DNA from: Allacma fusca
Lineage: Eukaryota; Arthropoda; Collembola; Symphypleona; Sminthuridae
NCBI GenBank assembly: GCA_947179485.1
Contig: OX359246.1
Coordinates: forward strand, 27,280,001 to 27,344,000
Direction of reading: 5' to 3'
DNA length: 64,000 bases
The notes under the pieces were generated by a model. The model was not told where the DNA came from. It saw only the letters and a program-made list of their open reading frames with translations, and made no database searches. Both the position numbers and the translations under genes were made by a program. This document shows positions 23,401 through 35,229 of the stretch, one piece after another; the stretch's first letter is position 1, and each line of letters opens with the position of its first letter.

Positions 23401-26400
23401 ATGAAAATATTAAATATGGAAGGGAGGACGTGACGCCGGACGAGGTTGTGGCGGCAACTAAAATGGCAAACGCTCATGATTTTATTAGTTCATTGCCCCA
23501 GGTGAGTATTCCCAATATCGATATCATTTATTCCTCGGCGCTTTAGAGGAACCATGTGACATTCACATCGTCGAATTGTGCAGTATCAGTAGTTAAAACT
23601 AATTTTAATCTGAATGGTATTCCTTGGAAAATATTTCCTCAGGCATATGATACTCTAGTTGGCGAGCGCGGGGCACAACTTTCAGGGGGTCAGAAACAGC
23701 GCATTGCAATAGCACGTGCTTTAGTCCGTGATCCGCGGATCTTACTCTTGGACGAAGCCACATCTGCTTTGGATGCCAAGAGTGAGGGTGTAGTTCAAGC
23801 AGCTTTGGATAAAGCCAGGAGAGGGCGCACAACCATAATCATAGCCCACCGGCTATCCACTGTGAAAGATGCTGACTGTATTTATGCTTTGAAGGTAAAT
23901 TGGGAAATATTTTTTTGAAAATATTTTTAAAACATTTGGGGTCTAAGTTTGTAAATTATTTTGTTTAAAGTAATAACTACCGTTACGATAATTCTACATG
24001 ATAATTTTTCAAGGACGGTCAAATACATGAGTCTGGGACGCATGCTCAGTTAATGGCAAAAGAAGGGCTGTACTTTGACCTGGTCACTGCGCAAACGTCC
24101 ATGAATGAAGCGAATGAATTTTCCGGAAATGACGCCAGCTTTGACTCTTAGTATGATATTAACAAAAATTTACAGTTACAATATAACAAGTTTTACTTTT
24201 TTTTAAAGCTATTTTCTAATTATTACAGTGACAGTGATAAAAGTCGGAGCTTCGGAATAGATGACCCTACCAGGTTCGGTCGGAAGAAGTACACTAAAAG
24301 AAGGACCGGCGGACCAAAGAGAAACGCCCTCCCGGACCCAGATCGAGCACGGATGCAACGCGAGGCGGAGGAGATGAATGCCAAATTCCCGGGAGTTTGG
24401 AAGACATTGAAAGTGAATAAGCCGGAATGGTGGTTACTGGTTTTGGGAGGAATCGGTTGCATCCTCACTGGGGCTATAACCCCAGTCTTTGCATTCTTTT
24501 ATGCGGAAATGTTTGCTGTGAGTTTTAAGCGCCCCATTAATAATGATTAAAATATTTTTGTAAAATGTTCAGAACAAGATACTTAAATATTTCAGACTTT
24601 CAGCTTAGCTGGCGATGCTTTAAGACAAGCTAGTTTCTTCTGGTCAATGATGTTCTTAGTTTTGGCAGCAATCAGTGCGTTCGGATTTTGGTTGCGGGTA
24701 TGATAACTTACCATTTTGAGGAGAAACTTGGGTTTATTCATATTAAAATATTAATGTAATATATGAACCAAATTCCATTGGATATTTTACCAGACGATTT
24801 GCGTGGCGTCAGCTGGTGAATACTTAACCATGCGATTGAGATTAATGTCTTATACGGGCATCATTCAGCAACCTGTGGGTTGGTTTGATAAAGACTCGAA
24901 TTCTCCATCAAGACTGGCCACCAGACTTGCGAGAGATGCTCCGATTGTCAAAGCGGTATGTATTTTTACAGTAACTATTACAAAAGTGCGTTTGCTTGAT
25001 TTTTAAATTGCTTAGGTACGTTTATTGGGTTCTTTTTTATGATTATTATTGTAGGCTGCAGGTCACCGTCTAGCAACAGTTGTTGCAGCTCTGGTGACCA
25101 TAGTGTCAGCTCTGGCAATCGCTTTCTTTTTCGGGTGGCAACTTGCATTAGCAATTTTGGCTGGATTCCCTATACTCGTCTTTGCTGGTTATATTCAAAT
25201 CCAAGTGGGTAAAAGTGGTCAGAAAAAAGATGCCGTTTTGATGGAGGAAGCTGGCAGGGTATGTTTTTTGAAATTGACAATAATTTCAAATACTGGGGGG
25301 TTCCTGTAATGACAAAAATAATTTATGGGGGTCTATGATATTTCAGACGGCCAGTGAAGCTATTGCTAATATTCGGACAGTGCAAAGTCTAGCTCAAGAG
25401 CGGGTGTTCTTCGAGAAGTACTTGGAACACTTGTTACCGGTTTATGTGTGAGTTTAAATTTGTGACATACATAAATGTAATAACTTGTTAAGGATTATTT
25501 CCTAAGTTCCCGACTATTTGTGATCTGTTTCAGGGAAGCTCATAAGCAAGGAATGATATACGGGCTAGCCTTTGCATTCTCAGAAGCTGCAATTTTTATG
25601 ATTTATGCTGCAGCCTTCAGGTATGGAGCGTATTTGATTCAGGTGGGCGCAATGGATCCTACTAATGTTTTCCGGTACAATTTCACTACTATTACTACAA
25701 GCTTAACTATAAATTTGCATATATGTATGAAATGTATTTTAGAAACAGAAATAACTTTTAAATAAAATATCTTTAATTTTGCAGAGTATTTTTCGCTGTG
25801 GCCTTTAGTGCTGTGGCAGTTGGACAGATGACATCCTTTATCCCCGACTACACCAAAGCGAACCTGGCATCTGCATTGATATTTAATTTGATTGAACAAA
25901 AGTCTAAAATCGATCCCTTTAGCCCAAATGGAGTTAAACCTCAGGTGGAAGGCAGGATTACATTCACAGATGTCATATTTAGGTATCCCAACCGACCAGA
26001 CATGCCAGTGTTACAGTCCCTCAGCTTTGATGTCCTCCCGGGGCAAACTCTGGCTCTTGTCGGACCATCTGGTTGTGGGAAGTCCACTGTGGTGTCTTTG
26101 ATTGAACGGTTTTATGATGTGCTGGATGGGCGAGTGGTAAGATTTGTATTTTTGGGAACTGGCTTGAATTAAAAACCGAAACTCCGCAAAGACTTTTGAT
26201 TGTTCAAATTAGTTTTAAGCATCAATGTATGAAATATCTTCCAGATGATAGACGGATTCGACGTCAGATCTTTGAATGTGGCACATCTTCGGAAGAATAT
26301 TGGGCTAGTAACACAAGAACCAGTACTGTTTGACTGCACAATCCGAGAAAATATCGCTTATGGCTACGCAGATGGCTACCAATTTGTTAGCGAAGAAATG

Positions 26401-27442
26401 ATTATTGAAGCGGCACAGAATGCGAATATACATAATTTTATTTGCAGCTTACCTCAGGTAACAAATATTAATTGAGGCTTTTATCTTAAGAGGCCCTTTT
26501 ATAATGTATGAATATTTCCTACTGGGGCAAAAATACACTCCCTTTTACATTTTCCTCACTTACAAGGGATCCGGTAATGAGAGTCATATTCTGCTGTCTT
26601 TAGGAGTTCTCCTTTTTACATACATAGTGTAATATATCCCTACACCTTTTTGCAATGTTGATCTGATGATATGTTTATAAGGGAACTCTTGCTTTAATGG
26701 ATCATTAAACTAGCCGATCCCACTAAAAATTACATGCTCCTTAAGAACTAAGCGTCATAAGACTCCGTTATAGAGAATTTTTACTGTCAAGCCTTACTTT
26801 CAAGTTACACCCGATTGGGATAGTTGAATTTTTTATGTATTGAGAAGGTATAATTACTTTAAAATTAATTTCTTACGAATAAAAATTTTTATCGTCACGA
26901 CTGTTTCTCCCCACAGGGTTATGACACATTCGTGGGCGAGCGGGGCACACAGCTCTCAGGTGGACAAAAACAACGAATTGCCATCGCCAGAGCTCTAATT
27001 AGGGATCCGAAGATCCTGCTTTTGGACGAAGCTACTTCTGCTCTTGACACTGAGAGTGAAAAAGTAAGTGAAATGGGTTCCCTTTAGAAAATACCACTTT
27101 ATTATTTATAGGCTTCCTTCTTTTATTAGACTCTTAACATTTTTATTTACCATGGATATATTTTATCCATTAATTTATTGTACCCTTTGTAATGACATCC
27201 TTCACTGCTACTAAGTAACATGACTTGTGTTTGAATTCCAGATTGTACAAGAAGCATTAGATAAGGCCCGGGCTGGTAGGACCTGCATCATTATTGCTCA
27301 CAGGCTGTCAACAATCCAGAATGCTGATTTGATTGCTGTAGTGAACAAGGGGAAAATCGTGGAGATGGGAACACACGAGCAGCTTCGGTCTCGTAAAGGA
27401 ATCTACTTCAAACTAACAAAAAAGCAGCAGATCACTCACTAA
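20484..27442 (+). CDS. ABCB1: Full ABCB transporter (P-glycoprotein / multidrug resistance type)
   Basis: ATP-driven exporter with two membrane domains and two nucleotide-binding domains, usually in the plasma membrane. Twenty-one exons: 20484-20593, 20692-20743, 21280-21417, 21531-21797, 21884-22017, 22182-22353, 22461-22585, 22678-23074, 23172-23501, 23643-23894, 24014-24150, 24229-24517, 24596-24697, 24794-24955, 25055-25258, 25347-25447, 25534-25674, 25785-26136, 26245-26457, 26917-27063, 27242-27442. Phases close to 1341 aa, the usual P-gp size. NBD1: Walker A GPSGAGKS (about 484-491), LSGGQ (588-592), Walker B ILLLDE (608-613). NBD2: GPSGCGKS (about 1131-1138), LSGGQ (1239-1243), ILLLDE (1259-1264). 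Both sites look catalytically complete. The linker is basic and serine-rich. ABCB1-type by family; strict orthology is not shown. Confidence 0.96.
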
Positions 27443-28503
27443 ATACGTTTGTTTGTAACTTATTTATATCCTTCGTTTTACTGTTGATACATAGTTTGTT
27501 TGCATAGAGTACGTGTAATAAAGACAGCATTATTGTAGGAAATAATCTCACTTTTGCTTCCTTTCCATATTAACACATACTTACATACATACTTGTACCT
27601 ACAGATATATGTACTGTATATTCTCAAATAATTTGACGCTTTCATTTTAGAAATGTTCAATGTGTTGTCTTATAATATAACGAAAAATAATATGTTCGTG
27701 GATGAGATGGAACAAATTCAAAATATTTCATCACTATCCCATTCATTATAGAGGGCTTTGCCTGTAGCCTGTAAAAGCCTTGACTCAAAGAATACATTTT
27801 CGTAATTGCAAATTCTTGTGTCATTATTTAAAATCAACAAAGTTCCGTAGGTATTCAAGTTTTAGCAGCATTTCATAATACTAAGTGGGTGTTGAGTATG
27901 TAGAGAATTTGATGCTGTCAAATGAATTCGAGATGCTCTTGTGTGATTCATTGAGCTTTCATGTTCAATCGTTTGCATAATCAAATCTAAAGCCATTTTT
28001 ATACTGTAGTGGTAACAAGCAATCCAAAGTACATGTATGTTGAAGGCCTACGTAATCACTATGATTAAACACCGTCTCTTGTCAAATACATGTATAATAA
28101 TTACATATGCGAATATGCTGTATCAGACGTAATATATTAGTACGGAGGTAAAACATCTTCCTAAATTGTGCCAGTGTGTGAGTCATTGGAGCGGATCATA
28201 AAAACAGCGATGACCTTCCATCTGTGTACACATCATACTGCAGGAAACTGTAATTATTACACTTTTACAGGATGGATATGCATTTGGAAGCATTCATGCT
28301 CGTATGACTGTACTAATCTGCATATTTATTTTTATCAATTATCAGCAAACTATGTTCACATATAATCCTCCTACTATGGATGAAGAGTGAGCTGGCACTG
28401 CAGAAAAACATTTTATAACTACACAATGTGCAACTGAATTTCGGAGCTAGTTGAATAGCCGTGGCAAAAAAATTATACGACTATCTATTTGTACCCCCTG
28501 AAA
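27443..28503. other. Intergenic region ABCB to first atlastin-like gene
   Basis: Contains the ABCB 3' end and presumably the promoter/5'UTR of the next gene. No coding exon, repeat array or clear promoter element was recognised. Confidence 0.4.
27517..27522 (+). terminator. Polyadenylation signal for ABCB gene
   Basis: AATAAA 75 nt past the stop codon. Confidence 0.55.
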
Positions 28504-30255
28504 ATGGCTATCCTTCAAATACTGGAACTGACAGAAACTTCCGTCAAGATAAATACAACTGGATTCAATTCCATTCTGGAAAAGGCTGCAGATCTGCCCA
28601 TTGTTCTTATTTCTATGAATGGGTCCTCCCGGGAGGGGAAATCATTCGCTCTCAACTACTTCATCCGCTATTTCAAGTCCGGAGGTTCCAAAAACTGGTT
28701 CGATAATGAACTCCAGCCCGAGGAAACGTTTTCTTACAAAAGTGGCCGAGAGAGAGAAACCGTTGGGATAAACCTCTATTCGGAGCCCTTCGTAGTCACA
28801 AAAGGGTCCGGCGAGAAACTTGCGGTTTTACTTCTGGATTGTCAAGGTCTGTTTGATGACAAGACAACCTTCAAACAAAACGCTGTGATATTTGCCTTAA
28901 GTAATCTTTTCTCCTCGGTATTAATTTACAATGTGAAGGCAAAAATTGAAGAGAACCTTCTCCAGAACATCCAGTTTTTTTCCAGCTATGCTCAAGCCAT
29001 TACAAACCAACAAGACTGTGAGATCCTACTTCCCTCTTTGACATTTCTAGTGCGAGACTTTGCATTTGACTATGAATATCCTCTGGGATATCATACTCCC
29101 AAAAAGTGTCCACAAGAGGGCACTGACAATGCTCAGAATTATTTTCAAGCCAGTTTGTCCATTTCAGAAGACATGCCACTTGAAAATAAAATTGTCCGAA
29201 AAGAAATTCTTAACAAATTTGAGCCTGTCAGTTTGTTCTTACTCCCATTTCCTGGGAAATCATTTTTAATGAACTCCAGCAAAAATAAACCGGATGAAGA
29301 CTTTCAGAATTATTTACGACAATTTGTTGAAATGATGACTTCGGAAAATTGCTTGACTCCCAAAATCATTAATGGGAAAGAGGTCACGGGGAGGGAACTC
29401 CAACAAAGAATCATTGAATGGGCAATCCTGTGCGAAGAGTCAGCTTCGAAATTCCCTGAAGCTCAAACATTAGCCGAGTCCCAGCGGATCATGAGAAACG
29501 AGATGGCGCTCTCCAATGCTGCCAGCATTTTTACGGAGAGGTTCGATCAAATATTTTTAACCTCGCCTGATGGAATTCCAATTGGGGAATTAACCACCTA
29601 CTTTAACAAATTCAGTAATGAAGGGATTCAAGCGTATCAGAACTCCAGGAGAAATGAGAAGCCTGATGTGTTGCAAGGGAACTTGGAAAAACTCCAGGAA
29701 AGTTTCAAGGAAACATTTGAAAGTTATTATTGGAGTAGAAATCAGAATATTTTAGCGAAATTAGAAGCTCAAAACCAGGGTGCTCTCCGTAACCAGGAGG
29801 TCGTTCAGTCATTAACCCAAGAACTGACCTTATTGAACAATGCCAGTGCTCAGGAGTGTCAATCTGGCGCGGGAACTCAGGGAACCCTTACACCAACTGA
29901 CAGGACTATCCCTCCGAAAAAACCAATACGAAAATCACCCCCGAAACCCCCTACAGTACCTCAAGTCAGCAACGCAGGTTTAATGGACCATAGAATCGAA
30001 GATACCCAATGGACTCAACCAAGGATAGATAATTCTGTATCTCTTACTCCAGGAAATAATCTTCCTCCCCAGCAACAATCCTACCAGACTTCTGGTGTGG
30101 ATTCCGACAAACATAATAAGGCCGTAGAAGATGCAAGACTTTTAAAGAAATGGACGCCATTTTCAACCCTATTAAACTTTTTTTCTAAGTATTTTGTCAA
30201 AGCACCTAGCAAGTTCAATCGCAACGTTCAGTCATTAATCAGAAAGAAGAAATGA
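28504..30255 (+). CDS. Atlastin-like GTPase 1, intronless, no membrane hairpin
   Basis: Dynamin-superfamily GTPase of the atlastin (GBP-like) type, 583 aa from the ATG at 28504; the frame extends a few codons upstream without an ATG. GTPase motifs in order: G1 GSSREGKS (arginine kept as in atlastin), G2 threonine in RETVGINLYSEPF, G3 LLDCQG, G4 LVRDF. The helical middle domain follows (ESASKFPEAQTLAES and onward). After about residue 450 there is a proline-rich segment (PPKKP, SPPKPPTVP) and an amphipathic, strongly basic end (NFFSKYF, IRKKK). Atlastins have two transmembrane helices at this place; none is visible here, so the product should be soluble or peripherally bound. ER-membrane fusion is the known atlastin role; the role here is unknown. 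Most like the gene at 41681. Confidence 0.85.
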   Translation: MAILQILELTETSVKINTTGFNSILEKAADLPIVLISMNGSSREGKSFALNYFIRYFKSGGSKNWFDNELQPEETFSYKSGRERETVGINLYSEPFVVTKGSGEKLAVLLLDCQGLFDDKTTFKQNAVIFALSNLFSSVLIYNVKAKIEENLLQNIQFFSSYAQAITNQQDCEILLPSLTFLVRDFAFDYEYPLGYHTPKKCPQEGTDNAQNYFQASLSISEDMPLENKIVRKEILNKFEPVSLFLLPFPGKSFLMNSSKNKPDEDFQNYLRQFVEMMTSENCLTPKIINGKEVTGRELQQRIIEWAILCEESASKFPEAQTLAESQRIMRNEMALSNAASIFTERFDQIFLTSPDGIPIGELTTYFNKFSNEGIQAYQNSRRNEKPDVLQGNLEKLQESFKETFESYYWSRNQNILAKLEAQNQGALRNQEVVQSLTQELTLLNNASAQECQSGAGTQGTLTPTDRTIPPKKPIRKSPPKPPTVPQVSNAGLMDHRIEDTQWTQPRIDNSVSLTPGNNLPPQQQSYQTSGVDSDKHNKAVEDARLLKKWTPFSTLLNFFSKYFVKAPSKFNRNVQSLIRKKK

Positions 30256-32083
30256 TCAATTAATTCTTACTTCAAGATTCTAGCGTGTAGTTACTCGTCT
30301 ACTACGTCCAGAGACTCCAAACCAAAGAGTAGTAGTGATCACTGTTTGGATTTGACCATATATGTACATATGTAGATAGTATCTTCTTACTCCTATTTGT
30401 TCTGTCTTGTTGCTACAAAACACTCTATTTCATTCATCGTTGTATAAATAAACCGACGCCGTTGCTGCTATTTATTAAACACATTTTTTGACAGTTGGGA
30501 CACGGAAACCATAATCAATTGAATAACGTTCACCATTTGTATTTCGACCATACATTATTGACGTCGAATTATTTAAAACAAATTTCCTCCAATCAACAAT
30601 TTTATTATTCCTTGCTAGTTCAATTTATAAATTATTATAATTGCAATAAACTGGTTTGGTGGACTTTTTTGAACGTTTTGTACTCTTGGGTATGTTTTTA
30701 AAAGAATGGACAAGCAAAGCCCCATTGAGTTTGTAATTTGTACCGACCAAATGATAGAGTCTGGGTCCTTACACAGGAATGATCGTAATTGTCTGGTCCG
30801 TAATTCCGGAACCGATTTACTAGTCTTGCATAAATTTGAAACAGACTAGTTCAATTAGTCTTAACTTTTGGACCAACCAAAATTGTATGTCGGGACCGGA
30901 ACAGGGTTCTCACACAGAGGTCATTTATTGTTAGTTTCTTCATCATTTCGAATAATTCGTTTCCAAGTGGTATATGTATGCACGGCGACCATAATTATTT
31001 TCCTTCCCTCTTGCCCAATTAAGAGACCGTTTTAAAAACTATTTGGTTCGCTTAATTTCTGCACATATTTTGTCCCAGATTTTCTAAAATTTACTTCCTG
31101 GACCTAGATCAATACGTGGGAATCGCAGAGGTTACACACGTTATAAGCATATATTTGTAGTCGACATGTTTTCAGAATTTCAAATTTAACAATTTGTAAT
31201 CCAAAATATGTTTTTTTAAGAAAATAGTTTGACGCCTGTAGGTACCAAATTTATGGGATTTCCAGAGAGCTACCTAAAAGGTCCCAACATTGAGAATTTT
31301 AGTTACAGCCGATAAAAAAAACAGTGAGGTTGGGAGAAACCTTTCCTCCAGCAGCCACAAGTAGAATCACACATTGTATAAGTCGCTTCCTTATGTGGTA
31401 TCATTGATCAGTATAGAATTAAAGCATTTTTAAATGATTGCTGGTACAACCCTTTTATATTACTTAACTGATTGTAAGTACTATACAATGCATATTTGCC
31501 TATGCACAGCCTAAAACAATGGTTTTAAATAAAAGTTGGTAAACAGCTAAGGACGCCAGACAATCGAGAGATTGTCGATTTTTGTAGTAACTCGGATAAC
31601 ATGAATAATTATGATTCATATCGCTCGTCTTAATATCAGGATGATTATTTTTTCAGATGTTCGAATAAACACGTAATGAGGAAGACTGCTTTGTTTCTTC
31701 CGCAGTAGAAACATATTTGTTGTATTATGCTGTTTATTTGCCTTAAATAAAATTCGCATTTGCTAGTTTATTAACTGAAAGCCCAGATTTCGGGTTTGGT
31801 ATTAATTACTGACCCCGTATTGAAAACATTTTTTCTTACAAATTGTCAGTCCGGATCTTGCAAAAATGTAATGTGAACATACAAATACTATGTAATTATA
31901 AATATTCTACATCTTATTTTACTCAATATATAGTCTTGTGTTAAAAAAGTTGACAAATATAAAATGGAATACAAGTTCATTATCGAATACTGCAATTATT
32001 AATCTCTAGAAGGAAGTTGGTATGTACCTATTTAAATGCGATGTCTTATCAGACTGTACTTACAATCAGACTTCCATCATGGC
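30256..32083. other. Intergenic region with a degraded GGTCCG-type fragment
   Basis: No gene. About 30726-30910 contains GACC/GGTCC motifs (TCTGGTCCGTAATTCCGG, TTGGACCAACC, GGGACCGGAAC) resembling the better preserved element at 36217-36600. The rest is AT-rich with nothing recognised. Confidence 0.35.
30447..30452 (+). terminator. Polyadenylation signal of atlastin-like gene 1
   Basis: AATAAA about 190 nt past the stop at 30255. Confidence 0.45.
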
Positions 32084-33593
32084 TCAATTCGCATAATCAT
32101 ATTCATAATTTCCGTTTTTAGCAATTTCAGCAGCACTGACGTAAGGAGTTTTAACTGAGTACGTGTTGTGAAATAAAGCGTAGTCTACAATGCGAGCGCC
32201 TGTATCATTTTTGGAACGATGGAGATCCTTGAACCTGTGACCCCAAATGATTTCTGAAGGTAGATACGACGTCCGGGCCTGTGCGCTTAATCCAGTGTTT
32301 TCATTGATGCCTTCCAGAATAACAATTATTTCAAATGAACTGTTATCTTCAGTCAAGTCGTGCGGAGTAATGTTGTACAACGGGCTATTTTCATCAATTT
32401 GGTGAAGCAAAACTGTTGGCCAGTATAAAAATACTCTGTGGTATTTTTCTCCCTCACCGCCGATCTGGTGTAGAATATAATTTAAACGATATTACAAATC
32501 CGAATTGTCAATAGTCAGTTCCTAGATAAATTTAAAACTCAAAACTAGCGGATACAAATTACAACGCAATGAAACTCTATATACCTCAAGTTCCTGTTGA
32601 TGGTATTTAATAACCTCCCCTTCACGTGTGGTTCGTTTACTAATAAAAACAGCCCTGACATGAGCCTCCAGCAAATGCGACTTTGTACGCATATCTCCAA
32701 CCCTAATCATCAGGTACAGAGATCCATCCCTCAAACTAACTGCAGCCGTTTTACTGAACATCAAAGTAGCACTTCTTTTCTTAGCTCGTGACATCTTCAC
32801 AAAAAGTATCCCGACCATAATTCCTTCAAGAAGGACACCGAAAACAGACTGAAGGCAAAGAACGCAAACCGCTTCCAGACAGTTAGGCTCAATGTGGTAA
32901 AACCCATAGCCCACAGTTTGTTGTGTTTCTACACTAAATAGAAAGGCCGCCGTAAACCCATCAATATTGGAAACACATGGATTCCATGAAGCATTATTGA
33001 AATTCTCCAAATCCCCGTTGAAGTAGCCAATGCCATACCACAACACCGCAAAAACTACGAGAATTAAAAATAACAAAATTATTACCCCACAATCATTCAT
33101 ACAACCTACACCAAAACATAACATAGGGCAAGGCTGAAGTTGATTCTAGCTATAAAGGAAAGCTATAATCCTTATCTTGAACTCACAAACCCACGAAACC
33201 AAGTAGACGACACAAAATGCCAGAAGTGCCCATCTCCAACGGACTTCTAGTAAGGACGTAAATCCATCCTGGATGAATTTCCAGTTGTGACTATCAATAT
33301 TTTCAGCAATAAATGCACATTCTCCCTCTTTTGAGATCGTCCTGTCGGGTTGTTTCCTGCAGACAAAAAAAAATCACTGAAATTAAATTATCCTATTATT
33401 CAACAAAGAACATCACAGCACCTTCCGATCCTCAAACCTACCGACGATGTAGTTGTGGCGGGGTCAAAGTTCCGTAATTAAATTTTGGAGACCCTCCACC
33501 CTCCTCCATTTTTGATGTAATTACTGATGGCTCGGAATCTGCGGATCCGGACGTATCCTTATCATTTGCAGCTAATCTTTTGTACCCACCCAT
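32084..33593 (-). CDS. Irk: Inward-rectifier potassium channel (Kir/Irk)
   Basis: Tetrameric K+ channel subunit setting resting potential or epithelial K+ flux. Four exons on the minus strand: 33442-33593, 33187-33356, 32585-33054, 32084-32464, giving 390 aa. The first helix (ALLAFCVVYLVSWVFFAVLWYGIGY) is joined across the exon 2/3 junction. The pore helix and filter read TVGYG, flanked by the two cysteines (NPC and EPNC) that form the Kir extracellular disulfide. TM2 is followed by the cytoplasmic immunoglobulin-like domain: KKRSATLMFS, LRDGSLYLMIRVGDMR, LLEAHVRA, HQIDENSPLY, FEIIVILEG, ARTSYLPSEIIWGHRF. In the TM2 motif SVFGVLLEGI a glutamate occupies the rectification site (Asp172 of Kir2.1). 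The start is the first ATG of exon 1. Confidence 0.95.
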
Positions 33594-35175
33594 TCTTTTA
33601 TTTGTTACAATTATATTTAATTACTTAAATAAATTATCAAACCCTAAATAACTAATTTTATATACTATCAAGTAATACGGCCAGTATTTGAGCACACCTG
33701 TCAGCTGTAACTTTTGTACTAAAAGAGTTCTTCCCACCTTCAGATAACCCCCAGTTTCTAATATTCGAGATCGTGGATAACACAAAAAAATGTTGATTTT
33801 TCAGGGATATACTCAACTGCATATACACATGGATGTGTCTGTAATACTGAACTAATGATGATCCCAAGATTTGTTATTACATAATATAAAACCGGTTTAG
33901 GAGTCAAATGAACCAAATCTGCACATGCTGTAACAATATTTGAATGTTTCGAGTTTCTATCTAGGAATCCGTACAATCTTCATTTGCATTATTTCCTCCT
34001 ATAATAATTGACTTCTCTTGCCCTTGATTTATATTCAGGGGCAATGGGCTAATTCTAACACGTTCTAGCTGCTACACTATATATTTACTACTGACAAATA
34101 ATTTTTACGACATCAAGAATATAATACATGAATGAGAATTAATACTACAATTTCCAGAAAGGCACATTTTCTATACACGTACTAATTTGTATCGGAATGT
34201 TTGATATGAAATTATATCCAGCTAATTGAAAGACTTTCAAAAAATATGGAAAGACGAAATAATACTCAACACACACATTAGTAACACGTTATTACATTAA
34301 ATTACAACTACAGTCACTTATGTAACTCCACTAATCCAGCACTTTTGCTGTAACAAGTATGCACCATAGATGTTGGTTTTTTTTCCACTCGCACTCACAC
34401 TCGCACTCCCATAGAGAAAAAATCCACCACTCCTACTCTTGCCCACTCTAGTCTTACTGAGAATGTAAAACTCCTACTCCTACTCTCAGCGCTAACTTCC
34501 AATCTCACAACTCCTACTCACCACTCGTGAGTTACTCAATGTTTTCACCGAAATATTTGCAAATATTAAGACAAAAATTTTCCTTATAATTATGAAAGCG
34601 AATACTAAGCACAAAATAGTTCAATTTAATTTTATAGTCAAAATTCAATGACAAATACCGACGAAGTTTACAATAAATGACTATTTATAATAACAACGCC
34701 AGGAAGTATGCTCAAGATTTATTTCTAATCGGTGACATATTTTGTCTACCAATGCATGGCTTGTACATAAGTCGGCATTCCACACGATTGTTTGTTTAAA
34801 ATTATGAAATATTTCCCAATAACCGCCAATCTTTTACCGTGGCAATGCTAGCTTTATGCGATTAGTACAATGATAAGAGAAATAGTGAGTAGCAAAGCAT
34901 GCTACTCCTACTCCTACTCTTTTTCTATGCTTCGATTTATACCACTCCAACTCACGAAGTTTTTGGCGCCTTCACTCCTACTCTTTACCTTGCTACTCCC
35001 CTGTGAGTGTGAGTAGGAGTGTGGTGAGTGCACTCGTCACTCGCGAGTAGCCCCCATGTATGGTATGCACGCGTTTGTTAAACAGTGGAAGTTCAAATCT
35101 CTTTGACCAGACCGCCACTCGTGAAGACATGGAGACAACTTATTTCAATGGTGTCCAGTATAATTATTATAACAC
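33594..35175. other. Intergenic region with a CACTC/ACTCCT-rich repetitive element
   Basis: Upstream of the Kir gene. No coding exon. The right half is the repetitive element described at 34357-35070; ORFs at 33658-33976 have no family features. Confidence 0.4.
34357..35070. repeat. CACTC / ACTCCTACTC-rich element, semi-palindromic
   Basis: Two clusters of short motifs: 34385-34545 (CACTCGCACTCAC, ACTCCTACTCCTACTC, CACTCGTGAGT) and 34890-35055 (CTACTCCTACTCCTACTC, GTGAGTGTGAGTAGGAGTG, CACTCGCGAGTAG), partly in inverse orientation. Weak terminal inverted similarity: GCACCATAGATG on the left and CATGTATGGTATGC on the right. Possibly a non-autonomous DNA transposon; no transposase ORF. Confidence 0.35.
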
Positions 35176-35229
35176 TTGTTCTACATTTATTATACTGATT
35201 GCTTGAACTGTTCAGGGGGACTCACTATT

